Shown one piece after another: positions 33,591 through 43,195 of a stretch of DNA of 64,000 nt. The notes under the pieces were generated by a model. The model saw only the letters and a list, made by a program, of their open reading frames with translations, ran no database searches and was not told the origin of the DNA. A program made the position numbers and the translations under genes. Source of the stretch: CAWJMF01 sp963843945 (GTDB taxonomy: Bacteria; Vulcanimicrobiota; Vulcanimicrobiia; Vulcanimicrobiales; Vulcanimicrobiaceae); the NCBI GenBank assembly GCA_963843945.1, contig CAWJMF010000001.1, positions 186,001-250,000 of the forward strand, written 5' to 3'. Positions within the stretch are counted from its first letter, which is position 1. Each line of letters begins with the position of its first letter.

Positions 33591-34745
33591 GTGGCTACGG
33601 TTCCGGGCGTTCGTGCCGCACCGCTCGTGCCGACGCATCTGCTCCGTCTGCCCATTCTCGACAGTTACATCCTGCGAGAATTAGCGGGACCGTTCGGCTT
33701 CTCGCTGGCGGCCTTCTACTTGTTTTGGGTCGTCAATATTTTCTTCTTGGCGGCGGAATACATCATCAACAACCACGCGCCGCCGATCTTGCTGCTGCGC
33801 TTCCTGATCTTTCGCATGCCGCAATGCACGCCGTACGCCTTTCCCTTCGCGTGCCTCTTCGGCACGCTGCTCGCGTTCGGCCGCCTCGCCGCCGACAACG
33901 AGATCACCGCGCTCCGGACCTCGGGCGTTTCGTTCCTGCGGATCTGCACGACGCCGCTGATCGTCGGCCTTTCGATGTTCGCGCTTTCCTATTACGTCAA
34001 CGATACCGTCGCGCCGAAGGCCGTCGAGCTGTCGACCCGGACCTTCTACCAGATCGTCTACCACACCGAGGAATTGCCGATCTTACCGCAATTCTTCCGC
34101 AAGGACGACGCCACCGGCAACGTGTTCTACGTCGGCAACGTCGAGCTCGATCACAAGACGATGGACGACGTGATGATCTTCGAACAGGCGGTGAACAGCC
34201 CGTTCCGGCGCGTGATCAACGCCCAGAAGGCCGTCGTCATCGGGCAGACCCTGCACCTCATCGACGCGCGCGTGACGGAATTCAAACCGACGGGCGAGTT
34301 CAACGGCGGCATCAAGAGCAACAGCGTCGACATCGCGCTCCCGCTCGGCGAGACGCTCGATCAGTTCCTCAACACCGCCCAAAACGACGCGTACGCGATG
34401 AATTCGAAGGATCTCTCCGGTCAGGTCAAGGCGATGCAGAGCACGGGCCAGGGCGGCCAGGCGCTCGACTTGCTGAAAATCACGCTCGCGCAGAAGCTCG
34501 CACTGCCGTTTGCTTCGATGATCGCCGTCGTGCTCGCCCTGCCGCTCGCGACCGCCTTCGGCAAGAAAGGCCGGACCCTCGGCATCGCGCTCTCGATCGT
34601 CTTGTTTTGTATTTACTATCTTTTCATGGCGGCGTTCTCCGCGCTCGGTAAGGCGGAGGCGCTCAATCCGTATCTCGCGGCGTGGATCCCGAACATCGTC
34701 CTCGGAGCCGCCGGCGCTTTCATGTTCCACCGGGTCGAGCGCTGA
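33591..34745 (+). CDS. LptF/LptG-family LPS export permease
   Basis: 384 residues. Six membrane segments in the 3+3 layout with a periplasmic beta-jellyroll between. N-terminal LPILDSYILRELAGPFGFSL, CLFGTLLAFGRLAADNEITALRTSG and the C-terminal ASMIAVVLALPLATAFGKKG are typical of YjgP/YjgQ proteins. With LptB it draws LPS out of the inner membrane. Only one such permease is in the window. GTG 33591; its stop overlaps the lptD start (CTGA). Confidence 0.93.
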   Translation: MATVPGVRAAPLVPTHLLRLPILDSYILRELAGPFGFSLAAFYLFWVVNIFFLAAEYIINNHAPPILLLRFLIFRMPQCTPYAFPFACLFGTLLAFGRLAADNEITALRTSGVSFLRICTTPLIVGLSMFALSYYVNDTVAPKAVELSTRTFYQIVYHTEELPILPQFFRKDDATGNVFYVGNVELDHKTMDDVMIFEQAVNSPFRRVINAQKAVVIGQTLHLIDARVTEFKPTGEFNGGIKSNSVDIALPLGETLDQFLNTAQNDAYAMNSKDLSGQVKAMQSTGQGGQALDLLKITLAQKLALPFASMIAVVLALPLATAFGKKGRTLGIALSIVLFCIYYLFMAAFSALGKAEALNPYLAAWIPNIVLGAAGAFMFHRVER

Positions 34746-37330
34746 CCGTCCTGCGCCGCGCACGCGCCGCGACGGCGCTTCTTCTCGTGCTGACCCTGGC
34801 CGCGAGCGGGCTGCGTCCTGCCTCGGGCGAGCCGCAACAATCCGGCATCGACGCGCGCGTGCTGAAAGTCATGAACGAGACCGGCTGCGGTCTTCCCACG
34901 CTCAAGAGTACGCCGGCCGCCGGCGCGCCGCGTCCCGCGAGTAGCGCACGCGTTTCGCGCGTGCTGAGTTACCAGGTCGCACAAGCCGAATCGCCCTCGC
35001 CCGCGGCGACGGATCAACCCGCTTCGCCCGCGCCGCCGGCCGGCGCAACGGCGACGCCGACGCCGAGCCCGAGCCCGAGTCTCGTCCCGATCCCGCCGGC
35101 ACCGCATTTTCCCGGCTCGCTAATCCCGCCGACGCCGATCGGTTCGCCCAGCGCGACGCCGCCGCCGCTGCCGACGGCGACGCCGTCGCCCTCGCCGGGA
35201 CCGATCTATCTCGACACGTCGGGAACGCCGCCGCCGATTCCGTTGAAAGGCGCGTCGCCGACGCCGGTTCCGCCGCCGACGGCTACCCCGGCGGTCTCAC
35301 CCTCGCCGCTGCGCACGCTCGCACCGAACTCGGTGGTGGCCATCGCGGATTCGCTGCAAGGTTCGACCGAAGAGGGTCACCCCGGCGATCTCATCGGCAA
35401 CGTCCACATCTTCTATCAAGAGGGCCAGATCGTCGGCGAGCGCGCGCACTTCGACGGCGACCACACCGTAACCATCACCGGGCACCCGTACCTCATCAAC
35501 CACATTCAAGATACGATTCTCTACGGCGACGAGATCGATTTCGATACGCGCACGCGCAAAGCGGTTCTGACCAACGGCCACGGCGAGACGACCGAAGGCG
35601 TGGAGACGGGGAAACTTCACTACACCGCGCAGCGTCTCAACGCCGCGACGACCGGCGTCAGCCACGGCGAGCGCGCTTCGTTCACGACGTGCGAGAACCC
35701 GCACGGCGGCTATCACATCGAAGCGCGCCAGCTCGACATCTATCCGGGCGACAAGCTCATCGCCCGCAAAGCCGTGCTCTTCCTCGGGCCGCTGGCCATC
35801 CTCTACTTACCGCTGCTCGTCATCCCGCTGCGCAACGTCAAAGACCCGCGCCGCCAAACCAACTTCATTCCGGTGGTCGGCTACGACTCGGTCGAGGGCT
35901 ACTACATCAAAGCGCGGCTCGACTTCTACTACTCGGAATACTATTTCGGCTACTATCGGCTGGACTACTATACCAAGGAAGGCCTCGGGCTCGGCTACAC
36001 CGCCTTCATCGGAACCAAGAACCACCGGCGCTACGTCACGATCGACGCCTATACGATCAACAATCACGTCCAAAACGCGCGCCAGACGAACTTCAACCTG
36101 CAAGAAACCGAGAATTTTTCATCGCGCATCCGCGGGCAATTCGGGGCAACCTACACCGGCGACTACGGTCCCCAGCTGACGCTGCCCGCCACCGAGAACT
36201 TCAACGCCTCGATCGTGCGTCAGGGCGATCGCAGCACGCAGAACGTTACGCTCTCGCGCTTCCAGCAAGGCTCGCTCTCGGACAATACCAATATCGGCTT
36301 CATCGATTCGATTCAGATCGGTCAGAACCTCAACCAGCAGTTCAACTTGACCTACACGCAGTTCGACAGCTCGCTGTCGACGACCAACACGCTGCACATC
36401 AATACGCTGACCCACCTCTTCACCAAGTTCGCGGACTACAACGTCACCTACGACAAGACCAACTACAGCGAAGACCCTTACGGGTACAATAGCGAACCTC
36501 AGCTGCAGATCTTACCGCACTACAACATCCCGGGCTTGCCCTGGCAGCCGCAAGTCCAATTCACCGCCGGACTCTACACCGAGCCGCAGAACGCGTTCAC
36601 GGCCGGCCGCGCCGAGCTGTATTTCAGTCAGCCGGTGTTCCTCAAGGTCTTCGGCAACAGCGACTTTTCGGGCAACTACAGCATCCGCCAAGACTGGTAC
36701 ACGACGGGCGACGAGAAGGCGTTCGCGATGCAGAACATGGCACTCAACACGCCGATCGGAAGCAACATCGTCAACTCGGTGACCTACAACGAGCAGAATC
36801 CGATCGGTCCGCCGGACGTCCCCTTCCAACTGCTCGACCATCTCTCCGGCGGGGCCCACGGCGCGCAGGACACGCTCCGTTTCTTCGACCGCGACCTGTT
36901 TTCGGTATCGCTCTCGACCGGCACCAACTTCGACCGTCAAGCCCAGCCGATTTCGTACCAGATCACCGCGCGGCCGTCGCTGCTCGCGTACCTCTCAATC
37001 GGCGGCTACTGGCAGCCGGGCCCGGGTCAAGGCTTCGGCACGACGAACGTTCAGCTGGTCACGCCCTTCGGCTACGACACCAGCCTCGTCGTTTCGACGA
37101 ACGTCAACTGGAAGGTCAACGGTCCCGCCAAACTCGCCGACCGCAACGTCTTCATCAACAAGATCATCGGAAAGTGCTATTCGCTGCAGCTCGCTTACAA
37201 CCAAGACCTCAAGCAAGTCTTCTTCAATATCACGATCCTCGCATTCCCGAGCAACGGCATCGGGGGCGGGGTCGGCTTAGGCGGTCAGAACCAGACCTCG
37301 GCCATCTTGCCGCAGAGCTTCACCTTCTAG
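34742..37330 (+). CDS. lptD: LptD-like outer-membrane LPS assembly protein (CUG start proposed)
   Basis: 862 residues from CTG 34742. That start gives a clean signal peptide (MTVLRRARAATALLLVLTLA). The first in-frame GTG (34682) adds 20 residues read through the permease gene. After the signal there is a long Pro/Thr/Ser-rich linker (about 80-195), then an LptA-like OstA jellyroll (SLQGSTEEGHPGDLIGNVHI; DHTVTITGHPYLINH) and a large beta-barrel rich in Tyr and Asn. It inserts LPS into the outer leaflet. Neighbours LptF/G, Lnt and LptC-like fit. The linker length is unusual. Confidence 0.9.
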   Translation: MTVLRRARAATALLLVLTLAASGLRPASGEPQQSGIDARVLKVMNETGCGLPTLKSTPAAGAPRPASSARVSRVLSYQVAQAESPSPAATDQPASPAPPAGATATPTPSPSPSLVPIPPAPHFPGSLIPPTPIGSPSATPPPLPTATPSPSPGPIYLDTSGTPPPIPLKGASPTPVPPPTATPAVSPSPLRTLAPNSVVAIADSLQGSTEEGHPGDLIGNVHIFYQEGQIVGERAHFDGDHTVTITGHPYLINHIQDTILYGDEIDFDTRTRKAVLTNGHGETTEGVETGKLHYTAQRLNAATTGVSHGERASFTTCENPHGGYHIEARQLDIYPGDKLIARKAVLFLGPLAILYLPLLVIPLRNVKDPRRQTNFIPVVGYDSVEGYYIKARLDFYYSEYYFGYYRLDYYTKEGLGLGYTAFIGTKNHRRYVTIDAYTINNHVQNARQTNFNLQETENFSSRIRGQFGATYTGDYGPQLTLPATENFNASIVRQGDRSTQNVTLSRFQQGSLSDNTNIGFIDSIQIGQNLNQQFNLTYTQFDSSLSTTNTLHINTLTHLFTKFADYNVTYDKTNYSEDPYGYNSEPQLQILPHYNIPGLPWQPQVQFTAGLYTEPQNAFTAGRAELYFSQPVFLKVFGNSDFSGNYSIRQDWYTTGDEKAFAMQNMALNTPIGSNIVNSVTYNEQNPIGPPDVPFQLLDHLSGGAHGAQDTLRFFDRDLFSVSLSTGTNFDRQAQPISYQITARPSLLAYLSIGGYWQPGPGQGFGTTNVQLVTPFGYDTSLVVSTNVNWKVNGPAKLADRNVFINKIIGKCYSLQLAYNQDLKQVFFNITILAFPSNGIGGGVGLGGQNQTSAILPQSFTF

Positions 37331-37334
37331 ATGG

Positions 37335-38147
37335 CTACTGCGAACCCGACGGCGTCACGTAGTTGTCGACCTCGCCGCCCGTGATGAAGGCCGCCGGATT
37401 GCTCGGGCCGGCTGCGCCGGCAAGGCGCACGATCAAATTTTGACTATTCTGCGTCGTGTCGAGATAAAAGCGGAACTGCGACGAGTCGGTCGGACCGCCG
37501 AGCGAATCTTGCACGATGCCGGCGGAGTTAACCGTGAAGAAGTTGACGTACCACACGTTGACGTTGTAGTTCGGCGTCGGGCTCGGGGAGGGGACGGGGG
37601 TAGGCGTTGCGCCGGGTGCGGTGGGCGTGGGCATCGGCGAAGCGCTCGGCGTCGGCGTGGGCGACGGGCCGCCTCCCGGCGGACAAGCTGGGTTGGCCCC
37701 CAGCGGATTGTTGAGTTGCGAGCGAAGGAACGTGATCTGAAAGACATTGTTTTGCCCGTTGTATGGAAAGACGGCGTTCACGGTGCTCGGGCCGATCGGC
37801 ACGGCATGCGGGTTGAGGTTGGTCGTTCCGACCGCGGTCAAGTATTGAAGCAAGGTCGGCAGCGCCGTAAACCCGCCGCCGGTCTGCGCGCCGATCACGA
37901 ACGAATACGAGTAGTTGTAGAAACCGGTCGTAAATGCGTTGGGATACGGCTCACCGTTGATCCCGCACGTGTTAAACACGATGACGTAATTGTAGTCGGC
38001 GAAGTCGAGCGGACCCTGAGCGGCAAATTGGACCACCATGCGTCCGTCGAGGTTCGCCGTTGAGGGATTCGGCGTGACTTGGCGGCCGCAGGCGGCGAGC
38101 CCGATGGCGAGTGTCAACGTCACGACGAGCGCGGCGCGGCGAAGCAT
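37335..38147 (-). CDS. Lipoprotein with Pro/Thr/Ser-rich linker, unknown function
   Basis: 270 residues from ATG 38147 with GAGGAAA upstream. Signal peptide and lipobox LAAC (Cys20). The mature part includes VVQFAAQGPLDFADYNYVIV, then a PTPTPSASP-type linker (about residues 168-205) and a C-terminal beta domain (VWYVNFFTVNSAGIVQDSLG). No family recognised. Its start codon and the + strand lnt start share the tetramer CATG at 38145-38148. Confidence 0.75.
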   Translation of the reverse strand: MLRRAALVVTLTLAIGLAACGRQVTPNPSTANLDGRMVVQFAAQGPLDFADYNYVIVFNTCGINGEPYPNAFTTGFYNYSYSFVIGAQTGGGFTALPTLLQYLTAVGTTNLNPHAVPIGPSTVNAVFPYNGQNNVFQITFLRSQLNNPLGANPACPPGGGPSPTPTPSASPMPTPTAPGATPTPVPSPSPTPNYNVNVWYVNFFTVNSAGIVQDSLGGPTDSSQFRFYLDTTQNSQNLIVRLAGAAGPSNPAAFITGGEVDNYVTPSGSQ

Positions 38148-39654
38148 GGTTTCCTCACTGGTTCCGTTCGCGCTTGCGGCTGCCGGCGCGCTCGCACTGG
38201 CGCTTGCGCTTCCGAAGACGAACTGGGTCGCGTTGGCACCACTGGGCGCCGTGGGCCTCTTTTGGGTCTGGTTTGGAGTGTCGCCGAGGCGAGCCTTCTG
38301 GGTCGGTTGGGTTGCCGGACTAGTATATTTCTCGATCGCCTTTGCCTGGTTCGGCGAGACGGCCGGCGCGTTCATCGCACCGTTTGGCTTTTTCTTAACG
38401 CTCGGGCCGGCCGTAGGTGACGCGTTTTTCGGCTTCGCTCTGGTCGGAGCGCTGGTTTCGTTCGCCGCCGCGCGCGCGCCGCGCGCCCTCGCCCCGCTGG
38501 CGGGCGCCGCGATCTTCGCCTTCGGCGAATGGCTGCGCTCCGAGGGCCTGGGGCCGCTCGGGGTGCCCTTCGCGAGCCTCGCCTATCCGCAAGTCGACTC
38601 GCCGCTGGCTCCGGTGGCGGCCTTCGTCGGGCCTTATGGGCTCACGTTCGTGCTCTGTACCTTCGCCGCGTACGCCGCCTACGCGATTCGTCTGCGCGGC
38701 GTGCGCGACGCCTACCGCGACGCCTTCGTCGCGTTCGCCTGCGTCATCGGAGCGGTCGCGCTAGCCTGGTCTTTTTGGCCGGCACGTACGGCGGCCGCTC
38801 CGACGTACCGGGTCGCGGCGATCCAAGGCAACATCCCGCAGAACGTCAAGTTCACGCCCGATGCGTTCTACGACGCGCTCGAGCGTTACGACGAACTCAC
38901 GCGGCAGGCCGCAGCCGAACGCCCGCACCTGATCGTTTGGCCGGAGACGGTCATTCCGGTCGCGCTCAACCGCGTCCCCTGGCTGCAAGCGCGCTTCGCC
39001 GCACTCGCGAAGACGTCCGGCGCCGAGCTCGTCGTCGGAACGCTGCAGCAACGCGACGACGGCGATTATAACGTGCTGTATTTTTTCCGTTCGGACGGCG
39101 GGCTGGACTCCGTGTACCGCAAGCGTCAGCTCGTCCCGTTCGCCGAACACTTGCCGTTCGGGTCCGCGCTCGCGTGGATTCCTTGGACCAAGGAAATCTC
39201 GCACTTCTCGAGCGGTGAAACGAGCGGCGTCGTCTCGGTACACGGCCTGCGCTTCGGGCCCGTCGTGTGCTGGGAATCGGCCTTCAGCGGACTCGTCGTC
39301 GACGACGTGCGTGACGGCGCCGACGCGCTGATCGTCGCGACCGACGATGCCTGGTTCGGCTCCACCGCGGGTCCCTATCAACACGCGCAGATCGCGCAAC
39401 TGCGCGCCATCGAAACCGGCAGTTGGGTCGTGCGCGCGGCGTCGACCGGCATCAGCGGCTTGATCGCGCCGACCGGCCGCTACACGCGGCGCAGCGAGCT
39501 CAACCGCATGACGATCGTGACCGGCGAGATCGGCGCGCCCACGCCGACGCTGTACGACGCGCTGGGCGCAGCGCCCGTCCCATTCGGGCTCGCGTTCGTC
39601 TACCTCGGCGCGCTCGCCGCGTCGTTGCGGCGGCGCCCGATTCCCAGAGAATGA
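38146..39654 (+). CDS. lnt: Apolipoprotein N-acyltransferase Lnt
   Basis: 502 residues. About six N-terminal membrane segments, then a nitrilase domain with the catalytic triad: Glu in LIVWPETVIPVALN, Lys in YRKRQLVPFAEHLPFG, Cys in GPVVCWESAFSG; TDDAWFGSTAGPYQHAQIAQ follows. It adds the third acyl chain to lipoproteins, matching the several lipoproteins here. ATG 38146 has no Shine-Dalgarno and overlaps a divergent start codon; the true start may differ by a few codons. Confidence 0.95.
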   Translation: MVSSLVPFALAAAGALALALALPKTNWVALAPLGAVGLFWVWFGVSPRRAFWVGWVAGLVYFSIAFAWFGETAGAFIAPFGFFLTLGPAVGDAFFGFALVGALVSFAAARAPRALAPLAGAAIFAFGEWLRSEGLGPLGVPFASLAYPQVDSPLAPVAAFVGPYGLTFVLCTFAAYAAYAIRLRGVRDAYRDAFVAFACVIGAVALAWSFWPARTAAAPTYRVAAIQGNIPQNVKFTPDAFYDALERYDELTRQAAAERPHLIVWPETVIPVALNRVPWLQARFAALAKTSGAELVVGTLQQRDDGDYNVLYFFRSDGGLDSVYRKRQLVPFAEHLPFGSALAWIPWTKEISHFSSGETSGVVSVHGLRFGPVVCWESAFSGLVVDDVRDGADALIVATDDAWFGSTAGPYQHAQIAQLRAIETGSWVVRAASTGISGLIAPTGRYTRRSELNRMTIVTGEIGAPTPTLYDALGAAPVPFGLAFVYLGALAASLRRRPIPRE

Positions 39655-40190
39655 TCCGCAGGCTGCTTTGGCTCGGAGCCTTCGGCATCGGGCTCTGGCT
39701 CGTCGTCGCCGTCTTCATCTCGGGCAACGAAGATCTGCCGAAGCCGCCGAGCGGAACGCAGGCTATCTTCAAGGGCGGTGCCGCGGCCGGCCGCCGCATC
39801 GATTCGCGTTCGTGGTCGGCCGATTACGACAAGATCGTGACCAACGCCGACCAGACGCAGCTCGACCTCGAGGGCGTGCACAACGGCGTCATCTACAAAC
39901 ACGGCAAGCCGTATTTGCTCGTCAATGCCGCGCATCTGACCGTCAACACCGTCACGCACGACTTCGTCGCTCGCGGCCCGATTCACGTCGAGATGGTCGC
40001 GCCGCCCCACCGCTCCTTCGACACGAACGCCGCCAGCTGGGTCGACTTGACGCAGAAACTGAGCCTACCGAAGCGAATCGTCATCCGCAGCGGGGCTCGG
40101 AAGCCGCTCGTCATCGGCAGCATGGAATTCAACGTCGCGACGGGGCAAGTCGAACTGCACCACGTGAGCGGCGCAGTCCGCTTCAGATGA
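39651..40190 (+). CDS. LptC-like LPS export protein
   Basis: 179 residues from ATG 39651, overlapping the lnt stop (ATGA). One N-terminal membrane segment (LLWLGAFGIGLWLVVAVFIS) followed by a beta-jellyroll-like domain (ADQTQLDLEGVHNGVIYKHG; VNAAHLTVNTVTHDFVARGP), similar in pattern to LptC/OstA domains. It would bridge the inner-membrane Lpt complex to the periplasm. The call is based on topology, repeats and the lptD-lnt context. Confidence 0.72.
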   Translation: MIRRLLWLGAFGIGLWLVVAVFISGNEDLPKPPSGTQAIFKGGAAAGRRIDSRSWSADYDKIVTNADQTQLDLEGVHNGVIYKHGKPYLLVNAAHLTVNTVTHDFVARGPIHVEMVAPPHRSFDTNAASWVDLTQKLSLPKRIVIRSGARKPLVIGSMEFNVATGQVELHHVSGAVRFR

Positions 40191-40199
40191 TCGGGAGGC

Positions 40200-40526
40200 T
40201 CAGCCGTTCTTCTTTTCTTCGAGGCTCTTCTTGGCTTCGGCGATCAAACGTTTGACTTTCTGGCCGCCCTTGTGCCCGATTTCCTCGTAGAAATCGCTCC
40301 CGTACTTTTCCTTGACGACCTTGCCGCCTTTTTGGCCGATCGCCTCGTAAAATTGGGCCCCGTGACGCTCGCGGGTGGCTTGACCACCCTTGCGCCCGAT
40401 CGCCTCGTAGAAGCCCGAGCCATAGCGCTCGCGAACGGTGTCTCCACCCTTCTTTCCAGCTTCGCGGACGGACATCTCGCCGCCCGATTTATCTTCTGGG
40501 CTGGGCTTGGACGAATCGTCAGGCAT
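40200..40526 (-). CDS. KGG-repeat stress protein
   Basis: 108 residues, highly charged and hydrophilic. Repeats of about 22 residues built around AGKKGG, IGRKGG, IGQKGG and IGHKGG with the intervening GSGFYEA / GAQFYEA / GSDFYEE. This is the KGG (stress-induced bacterial acidophilic repeat) type, similar to GsiB. These proteins accumulate under desiccation, salt or general stress and are thought to be disordered protectants. Converges with the LptC-like gene, 9-bp gap. Confidence 0.9.
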   Translation of the reverse strand: MPDDSSKPSPEDKSGGEMSVREAGKKGGDTVRERYGSGFYEAIGRKGGQATRERHGAQFYEAIGQKGGKVVKEKYGSDFYEEIGHKGGQKVKRLIAEAKKSLEEKKNG

Positions 40527-40607
40527 GTAGTACTACCCCTTCGCTCAACGGCGAAACAGCGTGGCGAACGCTAAGCTCGTACCCACAGCGCTCGGGCTTA
40601 AACTTGC

Positions 40608-42191
40608 ATGATCGCACTAATTATTGAGGCTGCCGACCTGTACGACGGTTCCGGCGGCGCACCTTTCCGCACGGACGTGGGGCTCGTCGGCGACCGGATC
40701 GCCCTGATCGGCGATTTGTCCGAGCGCGACGCGCAGGAGCGGGTCGACGGCCGGGGCCTCGCACTCGCTCCCGGCTTCATCGACGCGCACTCGCATAGTG
40801 ACGAGTTGTGGCTGGCGAACCCGCGATGCGACGGGAAAATCGTGCAGGGCGTCACCACCGAAATCGGCGGAAATTGCGGCAGCTCGATCGCGCCGCTGGC
40901 CGGCGCCGCGCTGGAGCGGAAGGCCGAAGAGCTCCGGCCGCTGGGGCTCGAGCCCGAGTGGAGCGACTTCGCCGGGTTCTTCGCGCTCGTCGAGAGGAGC
41001 GGCGTCGCGCTCAACGTGGCCAGCCTAGTGGGGCTTGGAACGACCCGCCGTTGCGTCCGCGGTGACCGCGCCGGCACGCTCGACACGGAGGAGCTAGCAG
41101 CCGAGATAATGCTCGTTCGGAATGCAGCCGAGCAAGGCGCCCTCGGCGTCTCGAGCGGCCTTATCTACACGCCCTCCCGCTACGCGGGAGCGGACGAACT
41201 CGCCGCGTGCGCGCGCGCGGCGCGAGCCGGCGGTGCCGGGCGATACGTCTCGCATTTGCGCAGCGAAGGCGACGAACTGCTGGCAGCGGTCGATGAAGCG
41301 CTCGGAGTCGGACGCAGTGCCGAGGTCGCCGTCCAGTTTTCGCACCACAAAGCCGCCGGTAAGAAAAATTGGGGCAAAGTGCACCGCTCGCTAGCCGCGC
41401 TCGAGCGAGCCCGCGGCGAGGGGCTCGCAGTCCACGCCGATCTGTACCCGTACGTTGCGAGCTGGACCGACCTCGATACGATCTTGCCGGACGACGCGCG
41501 CGACGGCGGCCGCGAGGCGACGCTCGAACGGCTCGCCGATCCCGCGACCGCGGCCGCGCTCGCCCTGCGCCTCGAGCTCGACCGCGGCGCGGACTGGCAC
41601 GACATCTTGCTGACGACGGTCGCAAGCGAACGCAATGCTTTCGCCGCCGGTCTCCGGCTCGACGAGTATGCAGCACGCGTGCGGCTCGCACCAGCGCGAG
41701 CCGCGCTGGAGTTACTACGCGACGAGCGCTTGGAAGTCCAAGCCATCTTTTTCAACATGAGCGAGGACGACGTCGCCGCGGTGATGAGCGCGCCGTTCAG
41801 TTGCATCGGCAGCGACGCGTCGGCGCGCGCGAAGAGCGGCATCACGGCGCAGGGCTATCCGCATCCGCGGACCTTTGGAACTTTTCCGCGCGTCTTCGGA
41901 CGCTACGTGCGCGGTCGGCACACGCTCGAACTCGCCGAGGCCGTGCGCCGCATGACCTCGCTTCCGGCCGAGATCTTCGGCCTAGCGGAACGCGGCAAGC
42001 TCGCGACGGGAGCGTACGCCGACCTCGTGCTCTTCGATCCCGCCGCGATTCGCGACACCGCGACGTACGAAGATCCCTACGAATACCCGGTCGGCATCGA
42101 GCGCGTCTGGGTCAACGGCCGCACCGTCGTCCGCGACGGCACGCCGACCGGCGCTTTGCCGGGGCGCGTTCTGCGCGGCGGCCGCGGATGA
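40608..42191 (+). CDS. N-acyl-D-amino-acid deacylase / D-aminoacylase family amidohydrolase
   Basis: 527 residues. Metal-binding PGFIDAHSHSDELW near residues 55-67 and QGVTTEIGGNCGSSIAPL, both signature for D-aminoacylases; FSHHKAAGKKNWGKVH carries later metal ligands, and IGSDASARAKSG the catalytic Asp region. C-terminal AEIFGLAERGKLATGAYADL is the usual second small domain. It hydrolyses N-acyl-D-amino acids, possibly recycling murein-derived D-amino acids. ATG 40608. Confidence 0.93.
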   Translation: MIALIIEAADLYDGSGGAPFRTDVGLVGDRIALIGDLSERDAQERVDGRGLALAPGFIDAHSHSDELWLANPRCDGKIVQGVTTEIGGNCGSSIAPLAGAALERKAEELRPLGLEPEWSDFAGFFALVERSGVALNVASLVGLGTTRRCVRGDRAGTLDTEELAAEIMLVRNAAEQGALGVSSGLIYTPSRYAGADELAACARAARAGGAGRYVSHLRSEGDELLAAVDEALGVGRSAEVAVQFSHHKAAGKKNWGKVHRSLAALERARGEGLAVHADLYPYVASWTDLDTILPDDARDGGREATLERLADPATAAALALRLELDRGADWHDILLTTVASERNAFAAGLRLDEYAARVRLAPARAALELLRDERLEVQAIFFNMSEDDVAAVMSAPFSCIGSDASARAKSGITAQGYPHPRTFGTFPRVFGRYVRGRHTLELAEAVRRMTSLPAEIFGLAERGKLATGAYADLVLFDPAAIRDTATYEDPYEYPVGIERVWVNGRTVVRDGTPTGALPGRVLRGGRG

Positions 42192-42256
42192 ATCGTTTCG
42201 CGCTCGCGCGCTCGCCATCGCCGCGTGCAAAGCGCGGCGAACTTAGCACTACGTAA

Positions 42257-43195
42257 GTGCGCGACGAGTCGGCTGCCCATCGTCCGCGCTTGAGGACCGG
42301 CGCAGCAGCGGTGTGCTGGGCTCTGATCGCGCTAGCGATCTCGATTCTCTGGGGACTCTGTGCCGGGGTCATCGCGTTCGTGATCGTTCCACGGCTTGGC
42401 CTCGATATTTCCTGGTCCTTCGGTCCGGCCGCATTGCTTCCGGCGCTCGAGATATGCCCGCTCATCGCCGCGTTCCGATTCCTGCGCGTCGGGCGAGTCG
42501 CCGGCGTGGCCGGCCTTTTGCTCGCGCACCTCGCGTACGTCGAACCGTTTTATGCCCTCGCCGCGTCCTTCACGGAACTCTACGAACTCAAACCGCTGGG
42601 CACGTACTATCCGGTTCTTAGCGCCGCCGTCCTTACCGCGGCTTGGCTTTATCTTTCGTGGCGCTCGACGAGCGCCGCGCGGGCTGTGTCGGCCGGGCTC
42701 GTACTCGCGGCGCTCTTTGTGGCCCTGCCGGTCGTCGTCGGTTCCGGACTCTATTCGTATAATCTCGTCACCTTCAAACAACACATGATCGAGCTCGAAA
42801 CGGCGGTGCGCACATTCGCCCTCGAACGGTTGCATGCCGGAATGTCCCGTTCCGAGTTGTACGCTTTAGCGGACGAGTCAACGACCGTGAACGGGTTTAC
42901 GTTTGCCATCGTCGGTGCCGAAAGCTCGCGAAACGGTGCCGACCAAGCCGGCACGGAGCCCCAGCCTACCGATACTCATCCACATCCGGTAGTCGAGTTG
43001 CTGGTCTCGGGCGGTCTTTGTCTCCCGAACGTTCGCGTTTACTTCGATAAGGAAGATCGAGTCGAGCGATGGGATCAAATCCCAGCGTCAGGCCTGATGT
43101 GTGGAGAGGAGGGGGACTGCACGAAACCGGCCCGCGAGAATCGGTCTAGGGACGCCTATTCGGTGGGCGAGCGCGCTTGCAACGCAACCCGCTAG
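42257..43195 (+). CDS. Membrane protein of unknown function
   Basis: 312 residues from GTG 42257. Five hydrophobic segments in residues 15-175 followed by a soluble C-terminal domain of about 130 residues with SRSELYALADESTTVNGFTF and four cysteines near the end. No family recognised. Its stop (TAG, 43193-43195) shares CTAG with the stop of the antisense dehydrogenase remnant. Confidence 0.65.
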   Translation: MRDESAAHRPRLRTGAAAVCWALIALAISILWGLCAGVIAFVIVPRLGLDISWSFGPAALLPALEICPLIAAFRFLRVGRVAGVAGLLLAHLAYVEPFYALAASFTELYELKPLGTYYPVLSAAVLTAAWLYLSWRSTSAARAVSAGLVLAALFVALPVVVGSGLYSYNLVTFKQHMIELETAVRTFALERLHAGMSRSELYALADESTTVNGFTFAIVGAESSRNGADQAGTEPQPTDTHPHPVVELLVSGGLCLPNVRVYFDKEDRVERWDQIPASGLMCGEEGDCTKPARENRSRDAYSVGERACNATR

